From Variovorax paradoxus (GTDB taxonomy: Bacteria; Pseudomonadota; Gammaproteobacteria; Burkholderiales; Burkholderiaceae_C), in the NCBI RefSeq assembly GCF_030811855.1, contig NZ_JAUSRN010000002.1:434001-498000 (forward strand): a DNA stretch of 64,000 nt, given 5' to 3'. Within the stretch, counting starts at the first letter, position 1. Each line of letters opens with the position of its first letter. The notes beneath the pieces were generated by a model. That model searched no databases, had not been told where the DNA came from, and was given only the letters and a program-made list of their open reading frames with translations. Both the position numbers and the translations under genes were made by a program. Below are positions 9,401 to 17,800 of the stretch, piece after piece.

Positions 9401-10651
9401 GGTCGCAATGCGGTACTGGTCCTGCTCGACCACGAAGAACTGCTGCAGCCGCGCGGGCGAGATGTCCTCGGCAATGCCCTGCGCGTAAAGGCCCCGGCGT
9501 GCCGTGGCGATGGCGCGCTCGTCGATGTCGGTGGCAAATATCTGGATGTCGAGAGGCTTGGATTGCCGGTCGACCTGCTCGCGAAGCAGCATGCTCAGCG
9601 AATAGGCTTCCTCGCCCGTGGCGCAGCCTGCCACCCAGGCGCGCACCTGCTCGCCGGGCTGCCTGTTTGCAAGGAGCTTGGGAATCGCGTCGTGCTCGAA
9701 CGCCTCGAAGGCCTCGGGGTCGCGGAAGAAGTTGGTCACGCTGATCAGCATGTCCTGCAGCAGCGGCGTCGCCTCTTCGGGATGGTTGTACAGGAAGTCT
9801 CGGTACGCCGGCAGGTCGGCCAGGCGGTTCACTTGCAGCCGGCGCTCGATGCGGCGCAGCACCGTGGCGCGCTTGTAGTGGAGAAAGTCGTGCCGCGTGT
9901 AGGTGCGCAGCAGCGCCATGATCTCCTGCAGCGCCTTCTCGGCCTGCCGGGCCGCGTCCCCGCCGTCGGCCTCCGGGGCAAGGTCCACCTGCTCGTCGAC
10001 CGGCATGCGAATGCGCCGGGCATTGTTCCAATGCTCTACCAGGCGCGGACCCATCTCGGCCGCGGGCAGCACGATGTCGACCATGCCGGTGCCGATGGCC
10101 GCGCGCGGCATGCCGTCGTGGGCCGCGTCCTCGGGCGACTGCGCCATGGTCAAGCCGCCGTTTTCCTTCACGCGCGTGAGCCCGACCGCACCATCACTGC
10201 CCGTGCCCGACATCACGATGCAGACGGCCCGCTCCTTGTGCACCTCGGCCATGGTGCGAAAGAACACGTCCACCGCCACCTGGTGGCCCCTGACGCGCTC
10301 GCCGGGCGCAACCCGCACGTAGCCGTCGTTCATGGTCAGCTCGATGCCCGGCGGAATCACGTAGACATGGTTCACCTCCACTGGCACCGGCTGCGTGACC
10401 TGGGTCACGGGCAATTGGGTGGAGCGTTGCAGTATCTCGGCCGCGTTGCTCTCGTGCTTGGGCGAAAGATGCAGGATGACGACAAAGGCCATGCCAGGGT
10501 CGGCGGGCATCTGCTCGAAGAAACGGATCAATGCTTCCAGACCTCCCGCGGAGGCGCCGATGCCGATGATCGGGAAGCTCAGCGTGCTGGGCGTGAGCTC
10601 GCGTTCAGCGCTGGCGGGAGAAGAAGGCGGAGGCGGGTTCGATGTGGGCAT
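6500..10651 (-). CDS. Giant CheB-CheR-PAS hybrid histidine kinase with receiver
   Basis: At 1,383 residues this is a complete signalling chain in one polypeptide. A CheB methylesterase domain (~27-215) has the catalytic triad intact: Ser34 in IGASAGG, His61 in ILHLSP, Asp in TGSDG. A CheR methyltransferase (~250-480) has the SAM motif GCATGEEAYSL. A long Glu-rich coiled coil (~690-750, repeats of EELxAxNEEL) follows, then two PAS-like regions, HisKA (MSHELKQPLN, ~1025) and HATPase_c (NLLSNAVKFT; DTGCGI; GGLGIGL). A C-terminal receiver begins at VLAVDDYADA (~1268), with the acceptor Asp in LLVSDLGMP. It is cytoplasmic, with no membrane segments. Unlike its neighbours, no sigma-54-like promoter is visible upstream. 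Its signal and output partner are unknown. Confidence 0.93.
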   Translation of the reverse strand: MPTSNPPPPSSPASAERELTPSTLSFPIIGIGASAGGLEALIRFFEQMPADPGMAFVVILHLSPKHESNAAEILQRSTQLPVTQVTQPVPVEVNHVYVIPPGIELTMNDGYVRVAPGERVRGHQVAVDVFFRTMAEVHKERAVCIVMSGTGSDGAVGLTRVKENGGLTMAQSPEDAAHDGMPRAAIGTGMVDIVLPAAEMGPRLVEHWNNARRIRMPVDEQVDLAPEADGGDAARQAEKALQEIMALLRTYTRHDFLHYKRATVLRRIERRLQVNRLADLPAYRDFLYNHPEEATPLLQDMLISVTNFFRDPEAFEAFEHDAIPKLLANRQPGEQVRAWVAGCATGEEAYSLSMLLREQVDRQSKPLDIQIFATDIDERAIATARRGLYAQGIAEDISPARLQQFFVVEQDQYRIATSVREPVLFALHNLLRDPPFSRLDIICCRNLLIYLDRAAQAHVLEMFRIALRPGGYLFLGTSESIDAVGSLFTAVDKKNRIYRVNPDLPPARHVPLISDAPAKPGWAGPMEALRSPKRAARLSFAELHQRALEQFSPPSVLINSEHEVLHLSNGVGRFMERASGEPSNNLLSNVRPDLRLELRTALFKAAQTSGSVETRLVQRREDGRQVFLNITVRPLQQQKDNEKEAAPQLTLVVFDEVEESMRPEGGEPADAARELLIGQMEGEIRQLKLHLQDTIEGAETSTEELKASNEELQAINEELRSATEELETSKEELQSMNEERVTVNFELKMKVEERGRINDDMQNLIASSEIATVFVDRGMHVKRYTPHASNLFNLIATDLGRSLFDITSRLDYPQLAEDTAAAFKELRTSERHVTSTEGRHYLARILPYRTAEDKIEGAILNFFDITDLTAAEERVRAGEERLRLVAATTRDFAIITTDDRGLIATWNVGARRIFGYTEEEMLRKPLATIFTAEDQANGVPEKEMRRAREVGRSEDERWHQRKDGSRFFCSGVTTRLEPAAGGGYAKIARDMTGTKQHELAQEHRLFKERKASLSAQMANELKDKFLAVMSHELKQPLNLIQMNAELLMHTPATADNPIVRRVGETIKRAVASQTRIINDLLDLSRIRTGKLRLNRVAVDLGELVLATAHGAVGGAAGKKLELEADCEAGVICDGDRVRIEQIVWNLLSNAVKFTPDGGCISVRVKADDENFGRLTVRDTGCGIAPEFLPHVFGMFNQASSDATPPNGGLGIGLALVQELTRAHGGRVEVHSNGVGQGAEFDVWLPRVGAHVQVPVNEVPAEVDLRGWRVLAVDDYADALAPFAEVLRLEGAIVDVAQSAKKGLELLDANNYDLLVSDLGMPEMDGYQFIAEVRRRPATRELRSIAMSGFGRRADARRALEAGFNAHLPKPASLEELKAAIGRL

Positions 10652-10882
10652 TGAAAGTCGGTGGCGGAGCGGGAACCCCAGGCTTGCCGTGCGCTCGTTT
10701 CAGTCCTTAAATTTTGCCCCTTTGTCGGCTGCTGTTTCCGGTTTTGTCGCCGGTTTTTTCCCTCGGTTTTGAGCCGTTCAAAGCCCGCGAACGGGCCGGA
10801 GCCGCCGGCCACCAGGGTTTTTCGCGATGCCGGCGCCGACATGGTGCGGGTTGGCGGCGACGAGATGAAGTGCGGCCTGTGC

Positions 10883-11140
10883 TCAGCCGCCTCCGACGCC
10901 CACGTTGACCTTGCCCGTGCCGCCACATTCCGGGCAGGTCTCGCCGCCCTTGCTGCGCCCGCTGCCGCCGCACAGGCGGCAGATGGCTTCACCGGTTCCG
11001 GGCACGCCGCGCGGTGCCTCGTCACCAGGCTGCATCGGCGGCGTCTGGACGAGGTCCACCGAGGCGCCCGGGTCTTCTTCGCCGGGCACCGATTGCGAGG
11101 ACGCGCCGGGCCGAATCTCCTTGACCGAGTCCTTCTTCAT
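10883..11140 (-). CDS. Small protein with DnaJ-type zinc-finger motifs
   Basis: An 85-residue protein with a polar, Pro/Gly-rich N-terminal half. The C-terminal half has two CxxCxGxG units, CRLCGGSG (Cys54, Cys57) and CPECGGTG (Cys69, Cys72), followed by a Gly-rich tail. This is the zinc-coordinating repeat found in DnaJ, but here without a J domain or substrate domain. ATG 11140 was chosen because GGAGG lies seven bases upstream; the frame is open further but without a ribosome site. It may bind RNA, DNA or client proteins through zinc; no partner can be named. It sits between the first giant hybrid kinase and the DUF2244-SIR2 operon. Confidence 0.75.
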   Translation of the reverse strand: MKKDSVKEIRPGASSQSVPGEEDPGASVDLVQTPPMQPGDEAPRGVPGTGEAICRLCGGSGRSKGGETCPECGGTGKVNVGVGGG

Positions 11141-11249
11141 GCCATTGCCTCCGGGAAAAGTGGGAAACGCACTCAGCATCGGCCGCATGGCAGTACACCG
11201 CGCCAGCAGACGCCCAGAGGCCTCGTCGGACGAAGCCCACAGCGCGAAT

Positions 11250-11265
11250 GGGCACACCCATTGCT
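11250..11265 (+). promoter_or_regulatory. Sigma-54-type promoter upstream of DUF2244-SIR2 operon
   Basis: GGGCACA-CCCA-TTGCT matches the sigma-54 consensus TGGCACG-N4-TTGCW at both invariant dinucleotides (GG and GC, ten bases apart), with a perfect TTGC -12 element. The start site would fall near 11276, about 32 bases before ATG 11308. Confidence 0.6.
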
Positions 11266-11307
11266 TGAGAAAATGCCTGTGGGCGTGACACATGCTGGAG
11301 AAAAAGA

Positions 11308-11835
11308 ATGCCAGACCTCATCGATCACACCGCAAGCGGCAACGCGCAGGCCGCTACAACGGGCAACGACAGCGCACCACCGGCCTTTGGCTGGAACCTC
11401 CGGCGCCACTTTGCGATGACACCGCATGCCTTCATGCTGCACATCGGCGCTGCGGCCGGCTTGAGTTGCGCCATCGGCATCGGCTTCTGGATCGTCGGCT
11501 ATCCCATGGTGTTCGGTTTCTGCGCACTGCAGGCCCTGGCACTTGCCGCGGCCTTCATTCACCAGGCGATTCACGCGCTCGACGGCGAAGAGCTCGTGCT
11601 GGCCGGCGACACACTCGAAGTGCACACCACGCGGGGCTTTCGTTCAGCCACCGTCCGCCTGAACCCATGCTGGACCCGGCTCGAATGCAGGGCCGATGCC
11701 GACCCGCCGGCGCTGTGCAGCGGCCGCACTCGCGTGCCCGTGGCCGTGTACCTGGCCGAGGCGCAACGCCGCCGCTTCGCCGCCGATTTCAACCGCGTGC
11801 TGGCCCGCGTGCGAACGCCGGGCAGCCTCCGCTAG
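11308..11835 (+). CDS. DUF2244-family membrane protein
   Basis: A 175-residue protein with two adjacent membrane segments (about residues 45-90: IGAAAGLSCAIGIGFWIVGY and the following FGFCALQALALAAAF), then a ~85-residue soluble domain. The fold order and the motifs (GWNLRRHFAMTP; LDGEELVLAGDTLEV; FAADFNRVL) match the DUF2244 family, common near cytochrome oxidase genes in proteobacteria but of unknown function. Here it is preceded by a sigma-54-type promoter. Only ten bases separate it from the SIR2-like gene, so the two are probably one operon. Confidence 0.75.
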   Translation: MPDLIDHTASGNAQAATTGNDSAPPAFGWNLRRHFAMTPHAFMLHIGAAAGLSCAIGIGFWIVGYPMVFGFCALQALALAAAFIHQAIHALDGEELVLAGDTLEVHTTRGFRSATVRLNPCWTRLECRADADPPALCSGRTRVPVAVYLAEAQRRRFAADFNRVLARVRTPGSLR

Positions 11836-11845
11836 TGCCCTGCCC

Positions 11846-12736
11846 ATGTCCACCACGCGCCGCACCGAAAAACACGTTGCCAGAAAACGCAGCGCACCCC
11901 CTGTCGCGCCGCGCCCTTCAGTGCGCAAGCCGCACGACGAAAAGCTGGCGCAGCTGCGCGAAGCCCATCGACGCGGCAAGGTGGTGCTATTCGTGGGGGC
12001 CGGCATCTCGATGGACCTGGGCCTGCCGCCGTGGTCGGCGCTCATCGAGCACATGGCGCGCGAGCTCGGCATCGATGCACGCTCCTTCGGCGACAAGGGC
12101 GGCTACCTGACACTGGCCGAATACTTCCGACTTCGGCACGGCAGCATCGGCCCGCTGCGCAGCTGGATGGACCGCGAATGGCACCGTGGCGACGTGCGCG
12201 TGGAGACCTCGCGCATCCACGAGCTGCTGGCGAAGGGCCGCTTTCCGATCATCTACACCACCAACTACGACCGCTGGCTCGAAGCCGCTTTCGATCACCA
12301 CAAGGTCAAGTACACCAAGATCGTGAGCGTGGCCGACCTTGCCAAGCTGCATCCGGGCACCACGCAGATCATCAAGTTCCACGGCGACCTGGAGGACGAC
12401 GCCTCCATCGTGCTCGATGAAAGCAGCTACTTTGCGCGGCTGGACTTCGAGTCGCCGCTGGACATCAAGCTGCGCGCCGACGTGCTCGGCCGCTCGGTCG
12501 TCTTCATCGGCTACAGCTTGGCGGACGTGAACATCCGCTACCTGTTCTACAAACTTTCGCGACTTTGGAAGCAGTCGGTGCCCGACGTGGCGCAGCCGGT
12601 TTCCTACCTGTTCTCGCCCTCGGCCAACGAAGTGCAGCAGGCCGTGCTCGCGCAATGGGGCATCGAGATGATTCCACTCGCGCGCAACGATCCATCCAAG
12701 GCGTTGATCGAGTTCCTGGAGGCCGTGGTCGGCTAG
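11846..12736 (+). CDS. Stand-alone SIR2-like (SIR2_2) protein
   Basis: A 296-residue protein made of a basic ~35-residue leader and one SIR2-like Rossmann domain. NAD-site motifs are present: GAGIS (51-55), TTNYD (138-142) and the catalytic-type His in FHG (178-180). There is also a late VFIGYSLADVNIRYL segment typical of SIR2_2 proteins. There is no zinc-binding CxxC module, so it is not a classical deacetylase. Relatives of this branch act as NAD hydrolases in antiphage systems (Thoeris ThsA, SIR2-HerA, DSR), usually fused to or paired with a sensor. No such partner is adjacent here; it is instead second in an operon with a sigma-54-type promoter. NADase activity is an inference. Confidence 0.8.
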   Translation: MSTTRRTEKHVARKRSAPPVAPRPSVRKPHDEKLAQLREAHRRGKVVLFVGAGISMDLGLPPWSALIEHMARELGIDARSFGDKGGYLTLAEYFRLRHGSIGPLRSWMDREWHRGDVRVETSRIHELLAKGRFPIIYTTNYDRWLEAAFDHHKVKYTKIVSVADLAKLHPGTTQIIKFHGDLEDDASIVLDESSYFARLDFESPLDIKLRADVLGRSVVFIGYSLADVNIRYLFYKLSRLWKQSVPDVAQPVSYLFSPSANEVQQAVLAQWGIEMIPLARNDPSKALIEFLEAVVG

Positions 12737-12825
12737 CGCCGCGTTCACCATTGCAACCGAGCCGGCCATTCCTGCAAAACTTGCCGCAAATAGCGCCCGC
12801 CTTGCCTTGCCTTGCCATTGCTACC

Positions 12826-12840
12826 GGGCACGCCGTATGC
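12826..12840 (+). promoter_or_regulatory. Sigma-54-type promoter before the DHp/receiver-like gene
   Basis: GGGCACG-CCGT-ATGC keeps the invariant GG and GC with correct N10 spacing and a full GGCACG -24 element; only the -12 departs (ATGC for TTGC). The predicted start near 12852 would exclude any translation start upstream of that point. Confidence 0.5.
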
Positions 12841-13454
12841 CATGGCGTCTCGCATCTCCACGCGATGGATTCACATGCCCGATCTCCCCCCCCGACAACA
12901 ACCTGGATCTGAACCGCTGCGTGCATGACGCCCGCAACGCGCTGGCTGCGATCTCGTCGGCGAGCGAGGTGCTCGCGCGCGTGGAGCTCCCGCACGCGGT
13001 GCTGCGCGATGCGAGCATCGTGGTGGGGCGCCAGGTTCGCCAGCTCTCGGCGCACATGACCGAGCTCGTCGCGCATGCACAGCGCGGCGCCGGCAACGCC
13101 GGCCGCGCGCTGGCCGTGTCCGACGACGCGGGACTGCTGGCGGTGCTGGGTGGGCTGCTTTGGGACGCGGGCTACAGGGTCGAGCTGGCGGCGACCTGTG
13201 ACAGCGGCTATGCCGCCCTCATGCAGCGCGCGCCCGAGATCGCGGTAATCGACGTGCGCACCTCGACCGGGACGGCGCTCTCGCTGGGACAGCGCGCGCG
13301 GGGCGCCGGCTTCGAAGGCCGCATGGTTGCGGTCGAGGATTCTCCATTGGCGCAGGAGCAACGCGAGCCGCAGGACAGTGGCGGCATTGCAGGCTTCGAT
13401 GCCGTGCTCGCAAGAAGCTTCGAGCCCGCTGCACTGCAAGCCGCGATCGCCTGA
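12837..13454 (+). CDS. DHp-helix plus degenerate receiver-like protein; start interrupted at a C8 tract
   Basis: The conserved part begins near 12894 and reads DNNLDLNRCVHDARNALAAI, a histidine-kinase phosphoacceptor-like helix (His in VHDARN). A ~120-residue CheY-like segment follows (ALAVSDDAGLL, then an acceptor-like Asp in IAVIDVR), without the receiver's usual Lys near the end. No ATPase domain is present. In this frame the only upstream ATG (12837) falls inside the predicted sigma-54 promoter. Good ATGs at 12865 and 12875 are out of frame by one base, separated from the conserved part by eight consecutive C (12886-12893). A tract of seven or nine C would join them. The 5' boundary is therefore uncertain; a phase-variable gene or a base-call error are both possible. 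Confidence 0.6.
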   Translation: MPWRLASPRDGFTCPISPPDNNLDLNRCVHDARNALAAISSASEVLARVELPHAVLRDASIVVGRQVRQLSAHMTELVAHAQRGAGNAGRALAVSDDAGLLAVLGGLLWDAGYRVELAATCDSGYAALMQRAPEIAVIDVRTSTGTALSLGQRARGAGFEGRMVAVEDSPLAQEQREPQDSGGIAGFDAVLARSFEPAALQAAIA

Positions 13455-13485
13455 GCGCGGCGGCTGCGCCTTGCTGCCCGCCTGC

Positions 13486-13689
13486 TCACTCCTGCAGCCG
13501 TCCGGCCGCCTGCGCCCGTCCATTGAGGCTCTTGGCCCGCGCATGCCGGGCTTCCTCGGGGGTGAATTCATGCGCGCGCCCCAGCTCGTGGGCCGCGCGA
13601 CCGCCTTGCCTGGCGATCTCTCTCTGGCGTTCGGGATCCATGCCGGCAAAGCCGCGACGGGTACGAATACGCCCTTCTTGGTCGTTCAT
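13486..13689 (-). CDS. KGG/GsiB-like small stress protein
   Basis: A 67-residue, highly charged hydrophilic protein. The core RRGFAGMDPERQREIARQGG followed by RAAHELGRAHEFTPEEA matches the repeated element of KGG-type (GsiB/YciG-like) stress proteins, which appear in desiccation and general stress responses. Two related halves are visible, each ending in a Gly/Ala-rich turn followed by a basic helix. ATG 13689 was chosen because the extended frame upstream runs into the predicted sigma-54 promoter at 13763-13778 and has no ribosome site. It is predicted to be cytoplasmic. The exact function of the family is not settled. Confidence 0.75.
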   Translation of the reverse strand: MNDQEGRIRTRRGFAGMDPERQREIARQGGRAAHELGRAHEFTPEEARHARAKSLNGRAQAAGRLQE

Positions 13690-13762
13690 TGGGTGATTTC
13701 CTTCGATCCGCGAACACAGTGCGGGCCTGTGCGCACAACCTCTGCGCGCCGACCGATCTCTT

Positions 13763-13778
13763 GGCAACCGGCGTGCCC
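13763..13778 (-). promoter_or_regulatory. Sigma-54-type promoter for the KGG stress protein gene
   Basis: Read on the minus strand, GGGCACG-CCGG-TTGCC matches the consensus at every position except the first base. The predicted start lies near 13752, giving a leader of about 63 bases before ATG 13689. Confidence 0.7.
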
Positions 13779-13816
13779 GCTTCCGGTGCGCGCAGGCGCG
13801 CGGCCCGGGCGCCGCC

Positions 13817-14824
13817 TCAGCTCGCGTCGAAGCTCGCCGAGCTCGGCGCCTTCAACGTGAGCTTGCGCAGTGCGGCGCTCGCGGCCGCGAGTTCGTCGGC
13901 TTCGCGCAGCGAGGCCTCGGCGCTGCCGACGCCCTCCGCCTTCTGCACTTCGGCCAGCCGGCGCAGGATGGACTCCTTCTCCTGCAAGGCCCGCAGGCTG
14001 GTCCAAAGTGCGGAATCGGTCACCTGCTCCTGCGTGGCGGCCAGGCTGCGCATGCTGAACGCGTGGCCCGTGTGGCAGCGGTAGCGCACCAGGCGCTTGT
14101 CGTTCAGCTCGAACAGCACGCCCCCGCAATCGGGGCAGCTGAACATCGAGGGCTTGCCGATGGCCTTCAGGTTTTCCACGGCGCGCTCCCCCAGGGCCAC
14201 GGCGTATTCGCGGCGCAGCGTCGCCGGGGCCTCAGGAGCCGGCAGGCCGGTGCGCGGCTGTGCAAGCTCGAACAGGAGCTGGCCCATGCCCTGCAGCGGG
14301 ACCACGTGGTCCACCTCCACCGCGGCCATTGCGCTCTGCGGCATGCTGGGTTCATGGGCTTCGGCCGGGTCCTGCACGACGGCGATGCCGCCGCAGTCCT
14401 TGATGGCGCGCAGTCCGGCACTGCCGTCATCGAGCATGCCGGTGAGAACCACGCCCACGGCGCGCGTGCCGCAATCCAGCGCGGCAGAACGAAACAGCGG
14501 ATCGATGGCGGGGCGGGCATGGTGTTCCTTGGGTCCGCGGGTCAGGCGGACCACGCCGCCTTCCAGCAGCATGTGGTGATCGGGCGGCGCGATGTAGATG
14601 GTGCCGGGCGCCGGCACGTCGCCCTCCCTCGCCTCGACGGCGCGGATGGGGCCGCGGCCGTCGAGCAGGAAGGCGAGATGGCTGCGGTGGGCGCCGATGT
14701 GCTGCACGAAGAAGATGGGCGCGGGAAACGCGGCCGGCAGCGCACGGACGAGATCGAGCATTGCATAGACGCCTCCCGCGGAAGCGCCTATGAAGATGGC
14801 CTGTTGTTCGGGCGAATGGGGCAT
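13817..14824 (-). CDS. Stand-alone CheB-type methylesterase with zinc-ribbon tail
   Basis: A 335-residue protein whose first ~190 residues form a CheB methylesterase domain with the triad intact: Ser in IGASAGG, His in FVQHIGAH, Asp in TGMLDDG. It lacks the N-terminal receiver of chemotaxis CheB, so it is not controlled by classical CheA phosphorylation. A linker leads to a zinc-ribbon-like element (CPDCGG, then RCHTGHAFS) and a helical tail (SLRALQEKESILRRLAEVQ). The same architecture occurs in stand-alone CheB proteins linked to hybrid kinases. ATG 14824 was chosen over an upstream ATG at 14866 because the latter lies inside the sigma-54-type promoter. It probably works with the neighbouring CheR-containing giant. 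Confidence 0.88.
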   Translation of the reverse strand: MPHSPEQQAIFIGASAGGVYAMLDLVRALPAAFPAPIFFVQHIGAHRSHLAFLLDGRGPIRAVEAREGDVPAPGTIYIAPPDHHMLLEGGVVRLTRGPKEHHARPAIDPLFRSAALDCGTRAVGVVLTGMLDDGSAGLRAIKDCGGIAVVQDPAEAHEPSMPQSAMAAVEVDHVVPLQGMGQLLFELAQPRTGLPAPEAPATLRREYAVALGERAVENLKAIGKPSMFSCPDCGGVLFELNDKRLVRYRCHTGHAFSMRSLAATQEQVTDSALWTSLRALQEKESILRRLAEVQKAEGVGSAEASLREADELAAASAALRKLTLKAPSSASFDAS

Positions 14825-14861
14825 TCCTGACAAGCAGAAGTACGGCGAATCCCTCCTGCGT

Positions 14862-14877
14862 GGCAAGCGGCGTGCCC
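14862..14877 (-). promoter_or_regulatory. Sigma-54-type promoter for the stand-alone CheB gene
   Basis: Minus-strand GGGCACG-CCGC-TTGCC matches the consensus except for the first base. The start would fall near 14850, about 26 bases before ATG 14824. It overlaps the upstream ATG at 14866, which argues against using that codon. Confidence 0.7.
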
Positions 14878-14899
14878 GGCACGCGCCAAGGGCTGTGGG

Positions 14900-17800
14900 T
14901 CAGCCGTCGGTCACGGCGCTTCCATCGCGCGCACGCAGCAGGCGCTGCACATCGGTCGCCGCCACTGGCTTCACCAGATGCTCGTCGAAGCCCGCCTCCA
15001 GCGCCGCGAGCTTGTCCTCGGGTTGGCTCCAGCCAGTGGCCGCAACCAGGAGCATGCCGCGCCCCCACGGCTGCGCGCGAATGCGGCGCGCCACCTCGTG
15101 CCCGTCGAGCCCTGGCATGCCGATGTCGAGCACCGCGGCATCGGGCCTGAAGTGCTCCGCCACGCGCAGCGCATCGACGCCGTTGTCGGCGGTCTTCACG
15201 CTGAAGCCCGAGATGGACAGCATGCGGGCCATGCCCCACAGAGCATCCACGTTGTCGTCCGCAAGCAGCACGCGCGGCGCGCCGGCCTCTACAGGAGCCA
15301 TCGCCGATGACAAGGCCGCCGCTGGAGTTTCCTGCGCAGGCTCTGTCTCGGCCACGCGCCGCTCGGCCAGCGGAATGCGCACCGTGAATCGGCTGCCGAG
15401 GCCGAGCCCCTTGCTCTCGCCCGTGACCGTGCCGCCATGCAGCTCGACGATGTTGCGCACCAGCGCAAGACCGATCCCCAGCCCTCCCGCCGCGCGGTCA
15501 TGGGCATGCACGCTCTGCGTGAACATCTCGAACATCGTCTCGACCGTCTCCGGGTCCATGCCGATGCCGTTGTCGGTGACCGCGAAAACCGCATCGCCTC
15601 CATCGGCGTGCAGGGACAGCCGGATCTCTCCCTTGTCGGGCGTGTACTTGGCGGCGTTAGAGAGCAGGTTCGAGACCACCTGGGTCAGGCGCATGGGGTC
15701 GGCGTCGAGCAATATCTCGTCGCCGGAAACATCCAGCTCCAGCTTGTGGCGGCCAAATTCGATCAGCGGGTCGGTCGCCTCCAGCGCCGCTTCGACGATG
15801 CCCTGTGCCGTGACGCGTTCGCGGCGCAGCACCAGCCGTCCGCGGCGCAGGCTGGACACGTCCAGCAGGTCGCCCAGCAGCACCTTCATGGCCGAAGCCT
15901 GGCGCCGGATCACGCGCGCCGCGCGCCCCTGCTCCGGCGTGGGAAGCTCCACTGGCGCCAGCAGTTCCGCGGCGCCGCTGATCGAGGCGAGCGGATTGCG
16001 CAGCTCGTGCGAGAGCACCGCCAGGAAGCGGTCCTTGGCGGCGTCCGCGGCTTCGAGCGCCTTGCGCGCGGCCTCATTGGCGCGCAGCGCATCGAGCAGT
16101 TCGCTTCGGCTTTGCTCCACTTCCTGCTGCGCGGCGCGCTGTTCGCTCTGGTCGCGCAGCACCTTCACCAAGCCGATCACCGCGCCGTCGCCGTTGTGCA
16201 TGGGCATGAGGGCGCCGCTGGCCCAGAAGCGCGAACCGTCCTTGCGCTGGTGCAGCCGATCGTCGGAGGCCCTGCCGGCGCGAAGCGCGGTGCGCACTTC
16301 TTCCTCGGGCGCACCGGCCGCACGGTCTTCCTCGGTGAAGATGACGTCGGCCGAGCGGCCCAGGATCTCGGCCTCGGTGTAGCCCAGGAGCCGCTCGGCG
16401 CCGGTGTTCCAGCTTTTCACGCAGCGCTCCATGTCGACCGAGAAAATGGCGTAGTCGACCGCGTTCTCCAGCATCAGCCGGAACCGCTCCTCGCTTTCGC
16501 GCAGTGCTTCCTCCGCGGCCTTGCGCTCGCTGATGTCGCTGCACACGATGAGCGCAGAGTCGGGCTTGCCACTCGCATCCGTGAGCACCGTCACGCTCTT
16601 GTGCAGCCAGATGAAGGAGCCGTCCTTGCGTACGTTGCGGCTCTCGCACTGGAACGGCTCGCCGAACTGCGCAAGCCGCCCGAACAAGGCCGACATGGCC
16701 GCGTGGTCCGCGGCATGCACCAGGTCCAGCGCGCGCTGGCCGACGAGCTCGTTCTCGTCATAGCCCATGAGCGCGTGGTAGCAGGTGTTGGCAAAGGTGA
16801 TCTCGCCGTCGAGCCGTGTCTGCGCCACGCCCACCGACGCCTGGTTGACGATGGCGCTGAAGCGCTCCTGCGATTGCCGCAGCGACTCTTGCGCCTCCTT
16901 GCGTTCGGTGATGTCTACAAAGGTCAGCACCACGCCGGCAATGCGGTCCTCGATGGTCCGGTAGGGCCGCACGCGCGCAAGGTACCAGTTGCCTGCACTG
17001 TCGCCCACCTCGCGCTCGGTGGGCTGCAACGTCTCGAGCACGCGGCGCGCGTCGGCAGGCAGCTGCGGGTAGTCCAGCGGCGTGGTCAGGTCCGACAGCG
17101 GCCGCCCCAGGTCGGTTGCAATCAGCTTGAAGATCGACACCGCACTGGGCGTGAAGCGGGTCACGCGGAACTCGCGGTCCAGAAACACGGTGGCAATGGC
17201 CGTCGCGTCCATCAGGTTCAGCATGTCGCTGTTGGCCTGGCCGAGGTCGTCCACCTTGCATTTGAGCTCGTGATTGACGGTGGTGAGCTCTTCGTTGATG
17301 GACTGCAGCTCCTCGCGGCTGGTCTCGAGCTCTTCGGTCGCCGAATGAAGCTCTTCGTTCATGGCGTGCAATTCTTCATTGCTCGCCTTGAGCTCCTCGG
17401 TCGACGTCTCGTACTGCTCCACGGTTTCGCGCAGTTGCAGCTTGAGGCGCCCGACCTCGCGCTCCAGATGCTCGGCAATGGGCTCGGCGTCCACCCGCGG
17501 AACCACGATGGTGCCGCCGCCGCTCGCCGGATCGTCGCGTTTCAAGAGCACCAGCAAACCGCCCCCCAGCTCTTCCACCGGCACCACGCGCAGCGACACG
17601 TCGGCCTCGCCCGTCGCGCCCAGCCGTATCCTCACGGGCGCCACTTCCACCGGCTCGCGCCGTTCATTCACGTGGTAGAGCGCGGTCTGCAGCTCGGCCT
17701 TCAGGTCGGGCACGATAGCGCGCAGCACGTTGCGCGACGGCTCGCCGCCGCTGAAGTGCAGAAACTGCGTTGCCGCGGGCGAGATGTGCAGCATCTCGTG

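Noticed and set aside
10652..10882. T-rich stretch with CCGG repeats (CCGGTTTTGTCGCCGGTTTTTT) between the first giant kinase and the zinc-finger gene.
   Set aside because: The CCGG units are direct rather than inverted, so no stable stem forms. Both flanking genes run leftward, so a rightward terminator here has no gene to serve. The 231-base gap presumably holds the kinase promoter, but no consensus is clear.
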